A stretch of 27,283 bases of DNA from JADKIH01 sp031411835 (GTDB taxonomy: Bacteria > Bacteroidota > Bacteroidia > AKYH767-A > 2013-40CM-41-45), in the NCBI GenBank assembly GCA_031411835.1, contig JANOBV010000361.1:1-27283 (forward strand), written 5' to 3'. The stretch's first letter is position 1. Each line of letters opens with the position of its first letter. Made by a program: the position numbers and the translations under genes. Positions 5,912-15,223 of this stretch are shown piece after piece. Below the pieces are notes generated by a model that saw only the letters and a list, made by a program, of their open reading frames with translations, was not told the origin of the DNA and did no database searches.

Positions 5912-8056
5912 CTAAGATAGTTTCACCATTTCACCATTTGTAGCAATTGACTCAAGGACTTTAAATGTAACAAGCATTGAGTGATAAATTTCATCGAAAG
6001 AGATCGGTGCACTTTTACCGTCACGAATCGAATTTATAAAAAGTTCCACTTCTTTCGAATGACCTTTGTCTTGCTTACCCGATTTTTCAGAAACCGTTTT
6101 TCCATAGGTAATAATGGATGAGAAATCGTCGATGATCGCTACTACTCCACCTGCAAAAACTTCTAAACGTTCTTTCGAAAGTTCTTTTTGCCCGTTTGAA
6201 TAATAGCTGATATTTGCAATACTTCCATTTTCAAATGACATACTCACAGTGAGTGTATCCATTTTTCCATCGGCAGTATTCAATGCATTTGCAGAAACAC
6301 TCTTTACTTTTGAACTTGTGATGAATGTACAAAGATCGATAAAATGACAAACTTCGCCGAGAATTCTTCCACCTCCTACAGCAGGATCATGTACCCAATG
6401 GTCTGCAGCAATTACTCCGGCATTGATCCGATAGTTTATGGATATAGCTGAAGAGCCGGTTGACTTTTCACTCTGCGAAATAAATGTTTTAAGTGATTCT
6501 GTATAGGGAGAAAATCTTCTGTTGAAACCAAGCATCAATTGAACACTCTTTGAATCAAACAGCGTTTTTATTTCATGAAGCTCTTCTATTTTCAAACAAA
6601 GAGGCTTTTCAACGAAAACATTTTTATTGTTTTTCAAGGCATTGATCACATATTCTGCGTGAGTATCGTGACGTGTGGCTATGAAAATTGTATTCACATT
6701 TTTATCTGCAAAAACTTCATTTGCATTTCCAGTACAAATTCCGAAGCCATATTTGTCAGCAATGTATCTTGCATTATTTGGTCGAGCAGTTGCAACAATT
6801 GCTAGTTGCGCTTTATCTTTTACAGCAGGCAACAAATAATTTTGGGCAAATGAACCTGCACCAATAAAACCAATAACAGGTGTTGCTTTTGTATAATTAC
6901 GTTCTGCTAATTTCACAGAAGACTTCAAAACTTTTTCTACATCATATTTCAAAACCATACCTGTAAAAGGTTCCGTCTTTTCTACGATGATCTTATATGC
7001 TTCCTCTGCGCTGCTAAATTTAAATTCATGTGTGATCAATCCGCCAATGCTCAATTTCTTTTTGCGAAGTAATTCAACAAATGCTTCCATGTTACGATTC
7101 TCCGTCCAACGGACATAAGCATATGGATAATCAATTCCTTCTTCTTCGTATTCACGATCGTAACGACCTGGGCCGTATGAAGCAGACATTTTTAATTCCA
7201 ATTCTTTTCTGAAATAATTTGCGCGTTTAAATCCAGTCGGTACAGCGCCAACAATTACAACCTTTCCTTTCTTGCGACACAATGCTCCTGCTAAATCGAC
7301 AGGATCCGTTGAATCGGTTCCTGCAGTAATTATTACAGCATCAGTTCCATGTCCTGCCGTAAAATCAAGCACGTCATTCTCCAATGTTTCCGAACGACGA
7401 TTAATAGAAAGTTCGCAACCATTTGCCGAAGCGAGTTGAACCATTCTTTCATCGATATCAATTCCAATCGTACGAATACCTGCGGCATTCAACATTTGAA
7501 TTGTTAACTGACCAATCAAACCTAATCCGATGACAACTGCATTTTCACCAAGACGTAAATCTGCTTGACGAATTCCTTGCATTGCAATTGCTCCTAAGGT
7601 TGCAAATGCTGCTTCGCGAATATCAATTTCATTTGGAATTTTCACGCAAAGATTTACGGGTACAGAAACTACTTCTGCATGAACTGCATTATTTCCGCCA
7701 CATGCAACTCTATCGCCTATGCGAAAATCTTTTACATCAGAGGCAACAGCTATCACTTCGCCGGCGCAACAATATCCTAACGGAGAAGGCGCCTCCAATT
7801 TATTCATCACCATTTTGTAAGTAGGAATCAATCCGAAACTTTTGACTGATTTCATCACCTTACCAACTTCATCCTTACGAGCTCTTGCTTTGGCTACATA
7901 TCCAAGGCGAGCATCTTTTACAGATTTGCCTTCAGTACCGGCACTGATTACAGAAAAGTAATTTCTCACCAAAACACAACCTTGCGGCAAAGCAGGGAAA
8001 GGCACTTCGAGAAGTTGCATTTCGCCGTTCTTAAGATTTTGAATGAGTTGTTCCAC
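5912..8056 (-). CDS. Bi-domain oxidoreductase: zinc-type alcohol dehydrogenase plus Gfo/Idh/MocA
   Basis: A 714-residue fusion of two NAD(P)-binding units. Residues 1-370 form a medium-chain dehydrogenase, with VISAGTEG near 37-43, PLGYCCAGEV and GDRVACGG in the GroES-like part, and a Rossmann loop GLGLIG at 177-182. Residues 390-714 form a Gfo/Idh/MocA oxidoreductase, with GFIGAGS at 394-400 and the family EKP at 481-483. Such fusions are found in bacterial polysaccharide loci and are thought to oxidise or epimerise a sugar or sugar nucleotide; the substrate is not established. The start is GTG, overlapping the methyltransferase stop by one base (TAGTG), so translation is coupled. Both halves look complete. 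Its pairing with the toroid protein next door may mark a two-step modification. Confidence 0.88.
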   Translation of the reverse strand: MEQLIQNLKNGEMQLLEVPFPALPQGCVLVRNYFSVISAGTEGKSVKDARLGYVAKARARKDEVGKVMKSVKSFGLIPTYKMVMNKLEAPSPLGYCCAGEVIAVASDVKDFRIGDRVACGGNNAVHAEVVSVPVNLCVKIPNEIDIREAAFATLGAIAMQGIRQADLRLGENAVVIGLGLIGQLTIQMLNAAGIRTIGIDIDERMVQLASANGCELSINRRSETLENDVLDFTAGHGTDAVIITAGTDSTDPVDLAGALCRKKGKVVIVGAVPTGFKRANYFRKELELKMSASYGPGRYDREYEEEGIDYPYAYVRWTENRNMEAFVELLRKKKLSIGGLITHEFKFSSAEEAYKIIVEKTEPFTGMVLKYDVEKVLKSSVKLAERNYTKATPVIGFIGAGSFAQNYLLPAVKDKAQLAIVATARPNNARYIADKYGFGICTGNANEVFADKNVNTIFIATRHDTHAEYVINALKNNKNVFVEKPLCLKIEELHEIKTLFDSKSVQLMLGFNRRFSPYTESLKTFISQSEKSTGSSAISINYRINAGVIAADHWVHDPAVGGGRILGEVCHFIDLCTFITSSKVKSVSANALNTADGKMDTLTVSMSFENGSIANISYYSNGQKELSKERLEVFAGGVVAIIDDFSSIITYGKTVSEKSGKQDKGHSKEVELFINSIRDGKSAPISFDEIYHSMLVTFKVLESIATNGEMVKLS

Positions 8057-8754
8057 TATTTTATTTTTTTGAAAGCCATGATCACTAAGTTTGAAGATAT
8101 TTTTTTTCCGCCAAAAAATCCGACTACTTTACTGAACACTGTTTGATTGGCATAAAATTCTTGTTCGATGAATTCAAAACCATTTCGTTCAAAGATATTT
8201 TTTGCTTCACTCGTTTTCCAAATGTGATGAACGAATTTATAATACGCCGGCTTTCCTGTTATTCGAAATGCCAATTTTTCTAAGCTCCGATACCAACTAC
8301 TTTTATTCGGAAATGAAAGCAGAAGCGACCCTCCTTGAACGAGAAGTTGATTGAACATTTTTGCTACGGCATCTGTATCCGGAATATATTCAATCACACT
8401 TGAACTGATCAGAAGATCGGCTTTTTCCATTTCAGGGGTTACGGAAACGGGAATATATAGTTTTCTAAATTTAGTCAAATTATTGCTTTTCCGTTGTTTT
8501 TCTTGCTCACAGAGTGCAATCATGCCTTCAGAACCGTCCCAACCTTCTACTCGAATGCCCTTTTCTGCAAGATAAAACGAGAACAAACCAGGACCGCAGC
8601 CAATATCATAGACAAAATTTGACCCTGGAGCGTACTTGTCAATAAAACGGGTCCACACCTCAAATCTTTGCTTAAAGTTCTTAGACGTACTGTAATTGCC
8701 CAAAAACGAGCCTGCACGAGATGATATATGTTCCGTGAAAGTGTTTTCAGCCAT
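8056..8754 (-). CDS. Class I SAM-dependent methyltransferase
   Basis: A 232-residue methyltransferase with motif I VYDIGCGPGLF (D50 to G56), an acidic end of strand 2 (VEGWDGS) and ADLLISSSVIEYIPD, a typical post-I/motif II region of the Methyltransf_11/25 type. It probably methylates a sugar hydroxyl, carboxyl or amino group of the growing glycan in the cytoplasm. The ATG at 8754 (MAENTF) is preferred. The frame extends to a GTG at 8781, but that would deepen the overlap with the upstream GT4 gene from 8 to 35 bp and adds a hydrophobic leader unlike the family. It overlaps the oxidoreductase gene by one base on the other side. The acceptor cannot be inferred. Confidence 0.86.
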   Translation of the reverse strand: MAENTFTEHISSRAGSFLGNYSTSKNFKQRFEVWTRFIDKYAPGSNFVYDIGCGPGLFSFYLAEKGIRVEGWDGSEGMIALCEQEKQRKSNNLTKFRKLYIPVSVTPEMEKADLLISSSVIEYIPDTDAVAKMFNQLLVQGGSLLLSFPNKSSWYRSLEKLAFRITGKPAYYKFVHHIWKTSEAKNIFERNGFEFIEQEFYANQTVFSKVVGFFGGKKISSNLVIMAFKKIK

Positions 8755-9847
8755 TTGAAATAATTTTAGTGAAAACAGCACCTAAGTTTTCAACCATTCT
8801 ATCTTCGGTAAATTTCAATTCGTACAACTGTCTTGATTTTTGACTCATACTTGATCTAGCATCACAATCCTGAATTAGAAATTTTAACTTTTCAAAAATT
8901 TCTTGCGGCTGACCCGGATTTACAATAAACCCATTAACTCCGTCTTCAACTGATTCAACAATAGCTCCTTTATCAGTAGCAATAATTGGAAGACCGCTAG
9001 CCATTGATTCAACAAGAACCCACGGATGACCTTCAGGGGATCGAGGCGGAAATAAAAAAATATCGGCCTCAGACATTCGTATGAATTTTTGTTTTTTATT
9101 TTGCGGCGGATAAAAAATTACCGGCAATTGATTCTTGACAATAATCGAAAGCGATTCTTCTTTTGTTTCAGCATTCAACCAATCACCTGCAATGTCGAGC
9201 GTAAACGGAATATTATTTTCTTTTAGAAGAGCTGCTGCAGCAAGTACATCAGTAATACCTTTCTCCTTCATCAAATTTGACAAATACAAAAGTCGAATGG
9301 TATCAGTATGATTTTTCTTTTCAGGAATATCATAATTGCCGCCATTAGGTACAACAAAGATCTTCTCTTCACTGATAAGTCCGGAGAAAAGTGGACGTAA
9401 TTTTTGTCCTAACACAATTACGCCGGAAGCAACTTTCATTGTTCTTCTAACTATCCATTTAAAGGAAGCAGAATTTTTTTCGTATAGATCACGAAAGGCT
9501 GAGCCACGTAAATGCAAAATAATTTTTCTTCTGAAAAGCGCAGTAATAAAAATATAGATCGAATCCTTTATGAAGCCAAACTTAGATTGAGAAATTGGAA
9601 TCAGCACAATTGCCGGCCAATGTTTAAAAATCAGTCTAATAATTTTTAGATATAATTTAAGATTCAGCCAAAGCTTTTTCAAACTTAAACTCCCCATTTC
9701 TGCAATAGAATCATTGATACGAGTATCGAGATGAATCAGAGTAAATGAATCATTCAATTTTGACTTTAAAATAATTTCTGTAGCAATAGAGGGGCCCATA
9801 TATGGAGGTGGTAGCTTTCCAAGTATGAGAACTTTTGGTTTTATCAT
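8747..9847 (-). CDS. Glycosyltransferase family 4
   Basis: A 366-residue GT-B retaining glycosyltransferase. The N-terminal domain opens with KVLILGKLPPPYMGPSIA, with the glycine-containing acceptor-side loop. The C-terminal Glycos_transf_1 domain has YLSNLMKEKG at 188-196 and the EX7E donor motif E272-GHPWVLV-E280, followed by MASGLPIIAT. Both glutamates are present, so it should be active. It adds one sugar to a lipid-linked oligosaccharide on the cytoplasmic face of the inner membrane. Its ATG overlaps the stop of the Wzy/WaaL-like gene by four bases (ATGA). Donor and linkage cannot be read from sequence. Confidence 0.9.
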   Translation of the reverse strand: MIKPKVLILGKLPPPYMGPSIATEIILKSKLNDSFTLIHLDTRINDSIAEMGSLSLKKLWLNLKLYLKIIRLIFKHWPAIVLIPISQSKFGFIKDSIYIFITALFRRKIILHLRGSAFRDLYEKNSASFKWIVRRTMKVASGVIVLGQKLRPLFSGLISEEKIFVVPNGGNYDIPEKKNHTDTIRLLYLSNLMKEKGITDVLAAAALLKENNIPFTLDIAGDWLNAETKEESLSIIVKNQLPVIFYPPQNKKQKFIRMSEADIFLFPPRSPEGHPWVLVESMASGLPIIATDKGAIVESVEDGVNGFIVNPGQPQEIFEKLKFLIQDCDARSSMSQKSRQLYELKFTEDRMVENLGAVFTKIISNG

Positions 9848-11166
9848 GATCCACTTATCTCTAAAGGTTTAAAGACAGGTGGTCTAATTTCACTTTTCAC
9901 CATATATGCTTTTTTCACAGGTAAAACTGCGAAACAGTAGACAGGGAAACAAAGACTAAAGATCCCTCCATACAAAGTAGGCACAGCGCTTACTGAGTAG
10001 AGAATGAAAATTGAAACAGATCCAAGAAGTAAAAATCTTTCGGGCACCTTTAGAAACTTTCGCCGCCAGACCAAGAAGAAAAAGAAGACAACATAAGTAA
10101 TAAGTCCAATCCACCCTGTAAGGAATAAGATCCGTACATAATCATTATGCATGCCACCTCCTACCATGACAATGGCTTCAATCTCTCCGGAGAATCCAAC
10201 TCCTACAATATGTGATATATATGGATAGCGATCCCAGATCTCAAAATACTTTTGCCATCGCGACATTCGTCCATCGAATGCATACGAAACATCCTTTTCA
10301 CCACTAATTACGCTAAACTCTTTTTCAATCAATGGTCGAATTTGTTTTTCATAAATCGTATCTATGAAAAATGGAAGTATGATTGCAAATATGAAAGCAA
10401 GAAATACTATTCCTTTTAGATTTTGAGAATTGAAATAGAGTAAAATAATTACGAGTGAAAGAAATACACCCCATGTTGAAACGTGTCGAAGTGAAATGAT
10501 CCCAATCAAACAACCAACAAAACAAAGAGCCATTTTAGTTGGCGATGTTGTCTTCTTTTTTGCTTTTGAATAAATATCATCCAGAAAAAAATAACCATAC
10601 ACCATGAATGTCCCAACGAGGAAGATCGCATAATTCATACTATCAGCATATTCACCTCGAAGTCGTGCTCCACCACCTCTACCGGCAGATGCATATTCAG
10701 GCGTGATTGGATGAACAAGAATTTCAAATGCCATCATAAGAAACGGAAACGTACATGCATATAAAAATGTAAGCAACATGAATTGCAAGTCTTCCTTATT
10801 GTTGATTGCTTTTCGAAGGTAAAAAAATATGAGTGGTGGCGTAACGTACTTGATACAATCACCAATATTATCGAATGAAAAATGTGCGATTATTAATAAC
10901 AAACAATTGGCAACGATTAAAAAAAGCCAGAAGCCCATTAGATCGTCGGCAGTGGTTCCCGGATTTTTCTTTTTAAGTTTGGAACCCATGTAAACTGCAA
11001 GTACAGGAGTTAGTACACCAAGTATGTAAATTGGTGATAAGAAAATCGAGATCTCTTTCAGCTCATAGAAATTGTCGACAATAGGACGCAAAAAGATAAA
11101 GACAGCAAACCACTTTGTGGGCCACTTAGACTTTTTCCAATAAGCTTTCCATTGCTTAAAATTCAT
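9844..11166 (-). CDS. O-antigen polymerase or ligase (Wzy/WaaL-like) membrane protein
   Basis: A 440-residue polytopic membrane protein with roughly ten hydrophobic segments, beginning WFAVFIFLRPIVDNFY. Before its last membrane segments it has a long polar loop containing DGRMSRWQKYFEIWDRYP and then GGGMHNDYVRILFLTGWIG, the signature of the Wzy_C/O-antigen ligase family. Members either polymerise flipped repeat units (Wzy) or transfer finished chains to a lipid acceptor (WaaL), and the two are hard to separate by sequence. In a locus that also holds a Wzx flippase, Wzy is the more likely role. It overlaps both neighbouring GT4 genes by four bases (ATGA). Confidence 0.85.
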   Translation of the reverse strand: MNFKQWKAYWKKSKWPTKWFAVFIFLRPIVDNFYELKEISIFLSPIYILGVLTPVLAVYMGSKLKKKNPGTTADDLMGFWLFLIVANCLLLIIAHFSFDNIGDCIKYVTPPLIFFYLRKAINNKEDLQFMLLTFLYACTFPFLMMAFEILVHPITPEYASAGRGGGARLRGEYADSMNYAIFLVGTFMVYGYFFLDDIYSKAKKKTTSPTKMALCFVGCLIGIISLRHVSTWGVFLSLVIILLYFNSQNLKGIVFLAFIFAIILPFFIDTIYEKQIRPLIEKEFSVISGEKDVSYAFDGRMSRWQKYFEIWDRYPYISHIVGVGFSGEIEAIVMVGGGMHNDYVRILFLTGWIGLITYVVFFFFLVWRRKFLKVPERFLLLGSVSIFILYSVSAVPTLYGGIFSLCFPVYCFAVLPVKKAYMVKSEIRPPVFKPLEISGS

Positions 11167-12302
11167 TTCTTATTGAGCGTATATAAAATTGCATTTACAA
11201 ATCCTTGAGCACTTACTGATAAACTCGCTTGATCTCTAATGAATTTAACAGCATTTTTACTGATCCTTGAAACATCTTCAGGATGATCAAGTAAGTGGTC
11301 AATCTTCGCTACTACGGAATCAATATCGTTGTAGTTACAAACAAATCCAGTTTGACCATCTTCTATTAAATCGAATGTAGCTCCGGCATTGACGGAAGCC
11401 AAACAAGGCACTCCTGCCGCCATTGCTTCATTAAGCACTAACCCCCAAATATCGAAATCTGTCTGAAAAAGGAAAGCTGAACTTTTTGCAAAAAATTGAG
11501 GCAACTCATTTTTTTGAAGAAAGCCATGGAAAACTACTTTACTTTCCAAATCCCATTCCTTTACTTTTTGTTCGAGAACAGACTTCTCTTCTCCATCACC
11601 TATTAGATCCAACACAAAATCATTTCTTTTTTCAGCGAGTTTTCGGATCGCTTCTAAGACTAAAGTAACATTTTTGCGTGGACTTAAATATCCAACGTAA
11701 GTAAGATGCTTGGTTGTTTCATTATTCTGTTTCATCCTAAGTTTTGAAGTCTCATTTTCAAAAAACGAAGTATCAACAGTATTGATTGCAACAAAAGCTG
11801 AACTTTCTCTTGCTCCAAGACCGATCAAATATTTTTTTGCCAGTGAACCGTACGCAATAACAGCGTCTGTAATTCGCATTAACACTTTACGTTGTATTTT
11901 TCTTATCAATGATGTTCCTGAAGATTCAGTAGATAACGAACCACTCCAGATAATATGTTTGGTCGGACGAAATAATTTCCACAGCAACGCTTTCATTGTT
12001 GCCGGCGAAAATCCGGGAGTGACAATTACATCCGGTTTAAGATCGCTAAGTAGTGATTGTAAACCTTTATATGAAAAAACAATTCTCTCTTCATTTCCTA
12101 ATTGATAGGTTGAAGATTTCAAAAAGACGAATTTGAATTTCATTTCGGACTTATCGAGAATGAATTTTCTTCGCGAATATCCTTCTGAACCGAAAACAAC
12201 AATCAGCGCAATATTTTCACGACGAAGTTGTTCGTTCAATTCGTTGAACAAGGGCACCCGATAAGGATTTGGAATATTCGTTACGACAACAACTTTTTTC
12301 AT
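11163..12302 (-). CDS. Glycosyltransferase family 4 with Asp in the EX7E motif
   Basis: A 379-residue GT-B glycosyltransferase. It begins MKKVVVVTNIPNPYRVPLFN, has YVGYLSPRKNV as the donor-side loop, IGDGEE, and DIWGLVLNEAMAAGVPCLAS in the C-terminal domain. The first position of the EX7E motif is Asp rather than the usual Glu (D284 to E292); the related EPWGLVVNE form is standard. The substitution is conservative, and activity is still likely. I chose the MKK start, 2 bp after the AsnB stop; another ATG at 12317 would add MARLI, overlap AsnB by 13 bp, and has an A-rich leader, so it remains possible. The 3' end overlaps the Wzy-like gene by four bases. It probably adds a sugar to the repeat unit. 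Confidence 0.88.
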   Translation of the reverse strand: MKKVVVVTNIPNPYRVPLFNELNEQLRRENIALIVVFGSEGYSRRKFILDKSEMKFKFVFLKSSTYQLGNEERIVFSYKGLQSLLSDLKPDVIVTPGFSPATMKALLWKLFRPTKHIIWSGSLSTESSGTSLIRKIQRKVLMRITDAVIAYGSLAKKYLIGLGARESSAFVAINTVDTSFFENETSKLRMKQNNETTKHLTYVGYLSPRKNVTLVLEAIRKLAEKRNDFVLDLIGDGEEKSVLEQKVKEWDLESKVVFHGFLQKNELPQFFAKSSAFLFQTDFDIWGLVLNEAMAAGVPCLASVNAGATFDLIEDGQTGFVCNYNDIDSVVAKIDHLLDHPEDVSRISKNAVKFIRDQASLSVSAQGFVNAILYTLNKK

Positions 12303-12304
12303 GA

Positions 12305-14212
12305 TCAGTCGAGCCATTTTTTAAACCATGCTATCAAGAAATACAATGTCCACAGCTTATTTACCGAAACATCGCTACCGGATTTTAATTGCTTTAACAA
12401 CTGATTAAGTTCATCGAATTTGAATTGAGGATGAATGTCGCAGAACGTTTTCAAATTTTGTTCAATGTAATCGATCATAATATCGCCTGCCCATTCTCTG
12501 ATCGGCACACAAAATCCCATTTTCTTTCTATAGAGAATTTCTGCAGGCAAAATATTCTCGAGCGATTTTTTAAGAATATATTTAGGTTCGTTATTTACTA
12601 ATTTATGTTGATGCGAAACCGACAATGCCATATTTACAAATTCATAATCTAAAAACGGCGAACGGATCTCAATTGAATTAGCCATTCCCAAATGATCCAT
12701 GCGATACAGATAATAATTTGGAACAATGAATTTGAATCCTAGGTAACACATCCAATCGGTATAAGAGAATTTCCGTCCGGCTGCTTCACGTGCTTTTTCA
12801 AAACGCTCTTTGTAATTTTGAATAACACTGTACGAATCTGTCAACCCTACTCTATCACGATATTCATCAGTAAGGAATTTTGCTTTCGTTGCATCTTTAA
12901 ATGACCTTGCTCCTAGCCAGAAAAAATCTTGCCCTTTTGCAGAACGCGAAAGCATTTCGACAACATTCGAATCTGGATTTATCATTTTACTTCCTGATAG
13001 AATCATATTTCGCACGACTTGCGGCATCTTCATATAGCCATCGTACCATGGAAATAGTTTAATATACTTTCTCCAATTTCTGTAGCCGGCGAAAAGTTCA
13101 TCGCTGCCATCGCCAGTCAATACAACGATACTTCCAGACTCACGCGCTTTTTGAGAAAGAAAATAAATCGGAATGCACGTTTCATCGGCCATTGGCTCAT
13201 CGAAAATATCAACCACATGCGGAAGAAATTTTTCAATGTCGTTTGAGTCAACAATTATTTCACTATGATTTGTTTTGAAAAGATCAGCAACTTTAGAAGC
13301 ATAATATCGCTCGTCATAATCGGCTTGTCCTTCGAAGCCGACTGAAAATGTATTTATAGGTCTGTTAGTTCTTTGCGCCATGAAGGCAACAATTGCACTT
13401 GAATCTACACCACCGCTCAAGAATGCACCTACAGGTACATCACTCACCATTCTATAACCAACAGCTTTTTCCAACGAAGAACTTATCAGCGATTCTAACT
13501 CTTTACCTGATTTCTCTTCAACATTATGATCGTATTTTACTTCCCAGAATTCACGAAGACGATGATCGCCATTTTTTGAAATCGCAAGTAAATGCCCGGG
13601 CTCTAACTTGTTTATTCCTTCAAACATAGTTTGAGGCGGAGCAAGCATATTGAATGTAAGAAAATGATAGAGTGCTTTTTCATCCAGCTTACGATGCATC
13701 CATGGCAATGTTAGCAGCGCTTTTAACTCAGATGAAAATGCAAATTTACCACCTGAAAAAGAATAGTAGAACGGTTTCTTTCCAATTCTATCTCTTGCAA
13801 TAAACAATTCTTCCTTTGCCGGATTCCAAATTGCAAATGCAAACATTCCATTGAGATAATCAACGCATGCCTCACCGAATTTTTCATATAGCAATAATAA
13901 TATTTCAGTGTCGCTATCACTTTTCAAAGGATGATTTTTGAAAAATCGATTTTTTAATTCGAGATAATTATAGATCTCGCCATTGAAAACAATAACAGTT
14001 CCATTTGATGTTATCATTGGCTGATGGCCTGCAGGAGAAAGATCAATTATACTTAGACGAAGATGTCCAAAATGCAATTTACGATCATCTGTGCTCCAAT
14101 ACCCATGATCATCAGGACCACGATGTCGAATAGTATCGTTCATAGAATTGACGAGAGACTTACCCTCTTCAATTCCATCACCGAAACTTAAAATTCCATT
14201 TATTCCACACAT
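12305..14212 (-). CDS. asnB: Asparagine synthase (glutamine-hydrolysing) family amidotransferase
   Basis: A 635-residue two-domain enzyme. The N-terminal Ntn-type glutaminase has the nucleophile Cys2 (MCGINGI), HRGPDD at 30-35, FNGEIYNY at 77-84 and SDSDTE at 98-103. The C-terminal ATP-pyrophosphatase domain has the PP-loop SGGVDSS at 266-272. It activates a carboxylate with ATP and transfers ammonia released from glutamine. Inside glycan loci, AsnB homologues such as WbpS of Pseudomonas O-antigen loci are thought to amidate uronic acids rather than aspartate. That is the likely role here, but true asparagine synthesis cannot be excluded. The length is typical and all key residues are present. 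It lies 6 bp from the upstream GT4 gene and 2 bp from the downstream one. Confidence 0.92.
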   Translation of the reverse strand: MCGINGILSFGDGIEEGKSLVNSMNDTIRHRGPDDHGYWSTDDRKLHFGHLRLSIIDLSPAGHQPMITSNGTVIVFNGEIYNYLELKNRFFKNHPLKSDSDTEILLLLYEKFGEACVDYLNGMFAFAIWNPAKEELFIARDRIGKKPFYYSFSGGKFAFSSELKALLTLPWMHRKLDEKALYHFLTFNMLAPPQTMFEGINKLEPGHLLAISKNGDHRLREFWEVKYDHNVEEKSGKELESLISSSLEKAVGYRMVSDVPVGAFLSGGVDSSAIVAFMAQRTNRPINTFSVGFEGQADYDERYYASKVADLFKTNHSEIIVDSNDIEKFLPHVVDIFDEPMADETCIPIYFLSQKARESGSIVVLTGDGSDELFAGYRNWRKYIKLFPWYDGYMKMPQVVRNMILSGSKMINPDSNVVEMLSRSAKGQDFFWLGARSFKDATKAKFLTDEYRDRVGLTDSYSVIQNYKERFEKAREAAGRKFSYTDWMCYLGFKFIVPNYYLYRMDHLGMANSIEIRSPFLDYEFVNMALSVSHQHKLVNNEPKYILKKSLENILPAEILYRKKMGFCVPIREWAGDIMIDYIEQNLKTFCDIHPQFKFDELNQLLKQLKSGSDVSVNKLWTLYFLIAWFKKWLD

Positions 14213-14218
14213 CTTCTA

Positions 14219-15223
14219 TTATCCTTTCATAACATTTTCTACAATTTCTTCCCAACGGTTTTTCAAATATTTCTGATCAAATTGCCGAACATATTTCAAA
14301 CCTGCTTCCGCAAACGAAGAACGAGCTCGAAGAACATTTTCAATTTCAAGAAGGATGTCTTCTTTAGTTGAAATGATTGGTTGACCTGCTTTTGTCAATA
14401 GTTCAAGCATTCCACCGGTACCACTTCCTATGACAGGTGTTCCACTGAGCAGCGCTTCATGGGCAATACGATTCCAACCTTCTATCATTAGTGAATTCGC
14501 AACCACTACAGAAGAGATCCGGAGTAATGTTAAATATTCCGGTCGACTCAGATTCATATATTGAACATCTAAATCGGCCGCGCGATTAGTCGCACCTGTC
14601 ATTACAAGATGGTAATCTGTATTTTTCAATGCATCATATACTTCATAAACACCTTTCTCACGAAATGCATTTCCAATGTAAATTATTTTCTTCCCTTCGG
14701 GTATTTTAAACTTACTTCTAAATGCTTTTTCATCGACTGGTGCGTTATAAATTGTTGTGTCGAATGAATTATAAATTACTTCTACTCTTTTCGCGCCAAG
14801 TTGCACAAAATAATTTTTCCAGTATTCAGATACTGTAACGATCATATCACACAAACTTGCACGTTTCAGCAATCGATTAAAATACCAACGATGATATAAT
14901 CCGCTTTTCATAATATTCGGATCAATATGATGGATCATTGCAATCGATTTCTGACCATGAATTCTTTTACCATATACAATTGGAAATGGCTCCATAATTA
15001 GCAGTTCAGCATCGGCTTTATATTTAGTCATACGTAGCCAGTATTTCAAAACAGATTCATTTCTACGAATAGTAAATTCATCGACACTTACATTATACTT
15101 TTCCGATAAGGCTAATGCTGACTGAACATCGTAGGCATTTCCTCCATTGATAAAAGCTGATAGCGAACCCTCTTTGAAAGAATCCGCTACTGCACCATTT
15201 TTACTTTGCCAGAGTATCCTCAT
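14219..15223 (-). CDS. Glycosyltransferase family 4
   Basis: A 334-residue GT-B glycosyltransferase. The N-terminal domain has an acceptor loop around FINGGNAYDVQ and IAMIHHIDPN near 94-103. The C-terminal domain has IYIGNAFREKGVYEV at 181-195 and a complete EX7E motif (E248-GWNRIAH-E256), followed by LLSGTPVIGSGTGGM. It is slightly short for the family but has both domains. Its ATG overlaps the stop of the upstream nucleotidyltransferase-fold gene by one base (TAATG), so the two are translationally coupled. It probably extends a lipid-linked oligosaccharide in the cytoplasm; donor unknown. Confidence 0.88.
   Translation of the reverse strand: MRILWQSKNGAVADSFKEGSLSAFINGGNAYDVQSALALSEKYNVSVDEFTIRRNESVLKYWLRMTKYKADAELLIMEPFPIVYGKRIHGQKSIAMIHHIDPNIMKSGLYHRWYFNRLLKRASLCDMIVTVSEYWKNYFVQLGAKRVEVIYNSFDTTIYNAPVDEKAFRSKFKIPEGKKIIYIGNAFREKGVYEVYDALKNTDYHLVMTGATNRAADLDVQYMNLSRPEYLTLLRISSVVVANSLMIEGWNRIAHEALLSGTPVIGSGTGGMLELLTKAGQPIISTKEDILLEIENVLRARSSFAEAGLKYVRQFDQKYLKNRWEEIVENVMKG

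Noticed and set aside
11710..12105. 131-codon plus-strand open frame inside a GT4 gene
   Set aside because: Shadow of the minus-strand GT4 gene, which carries clear family motifs.
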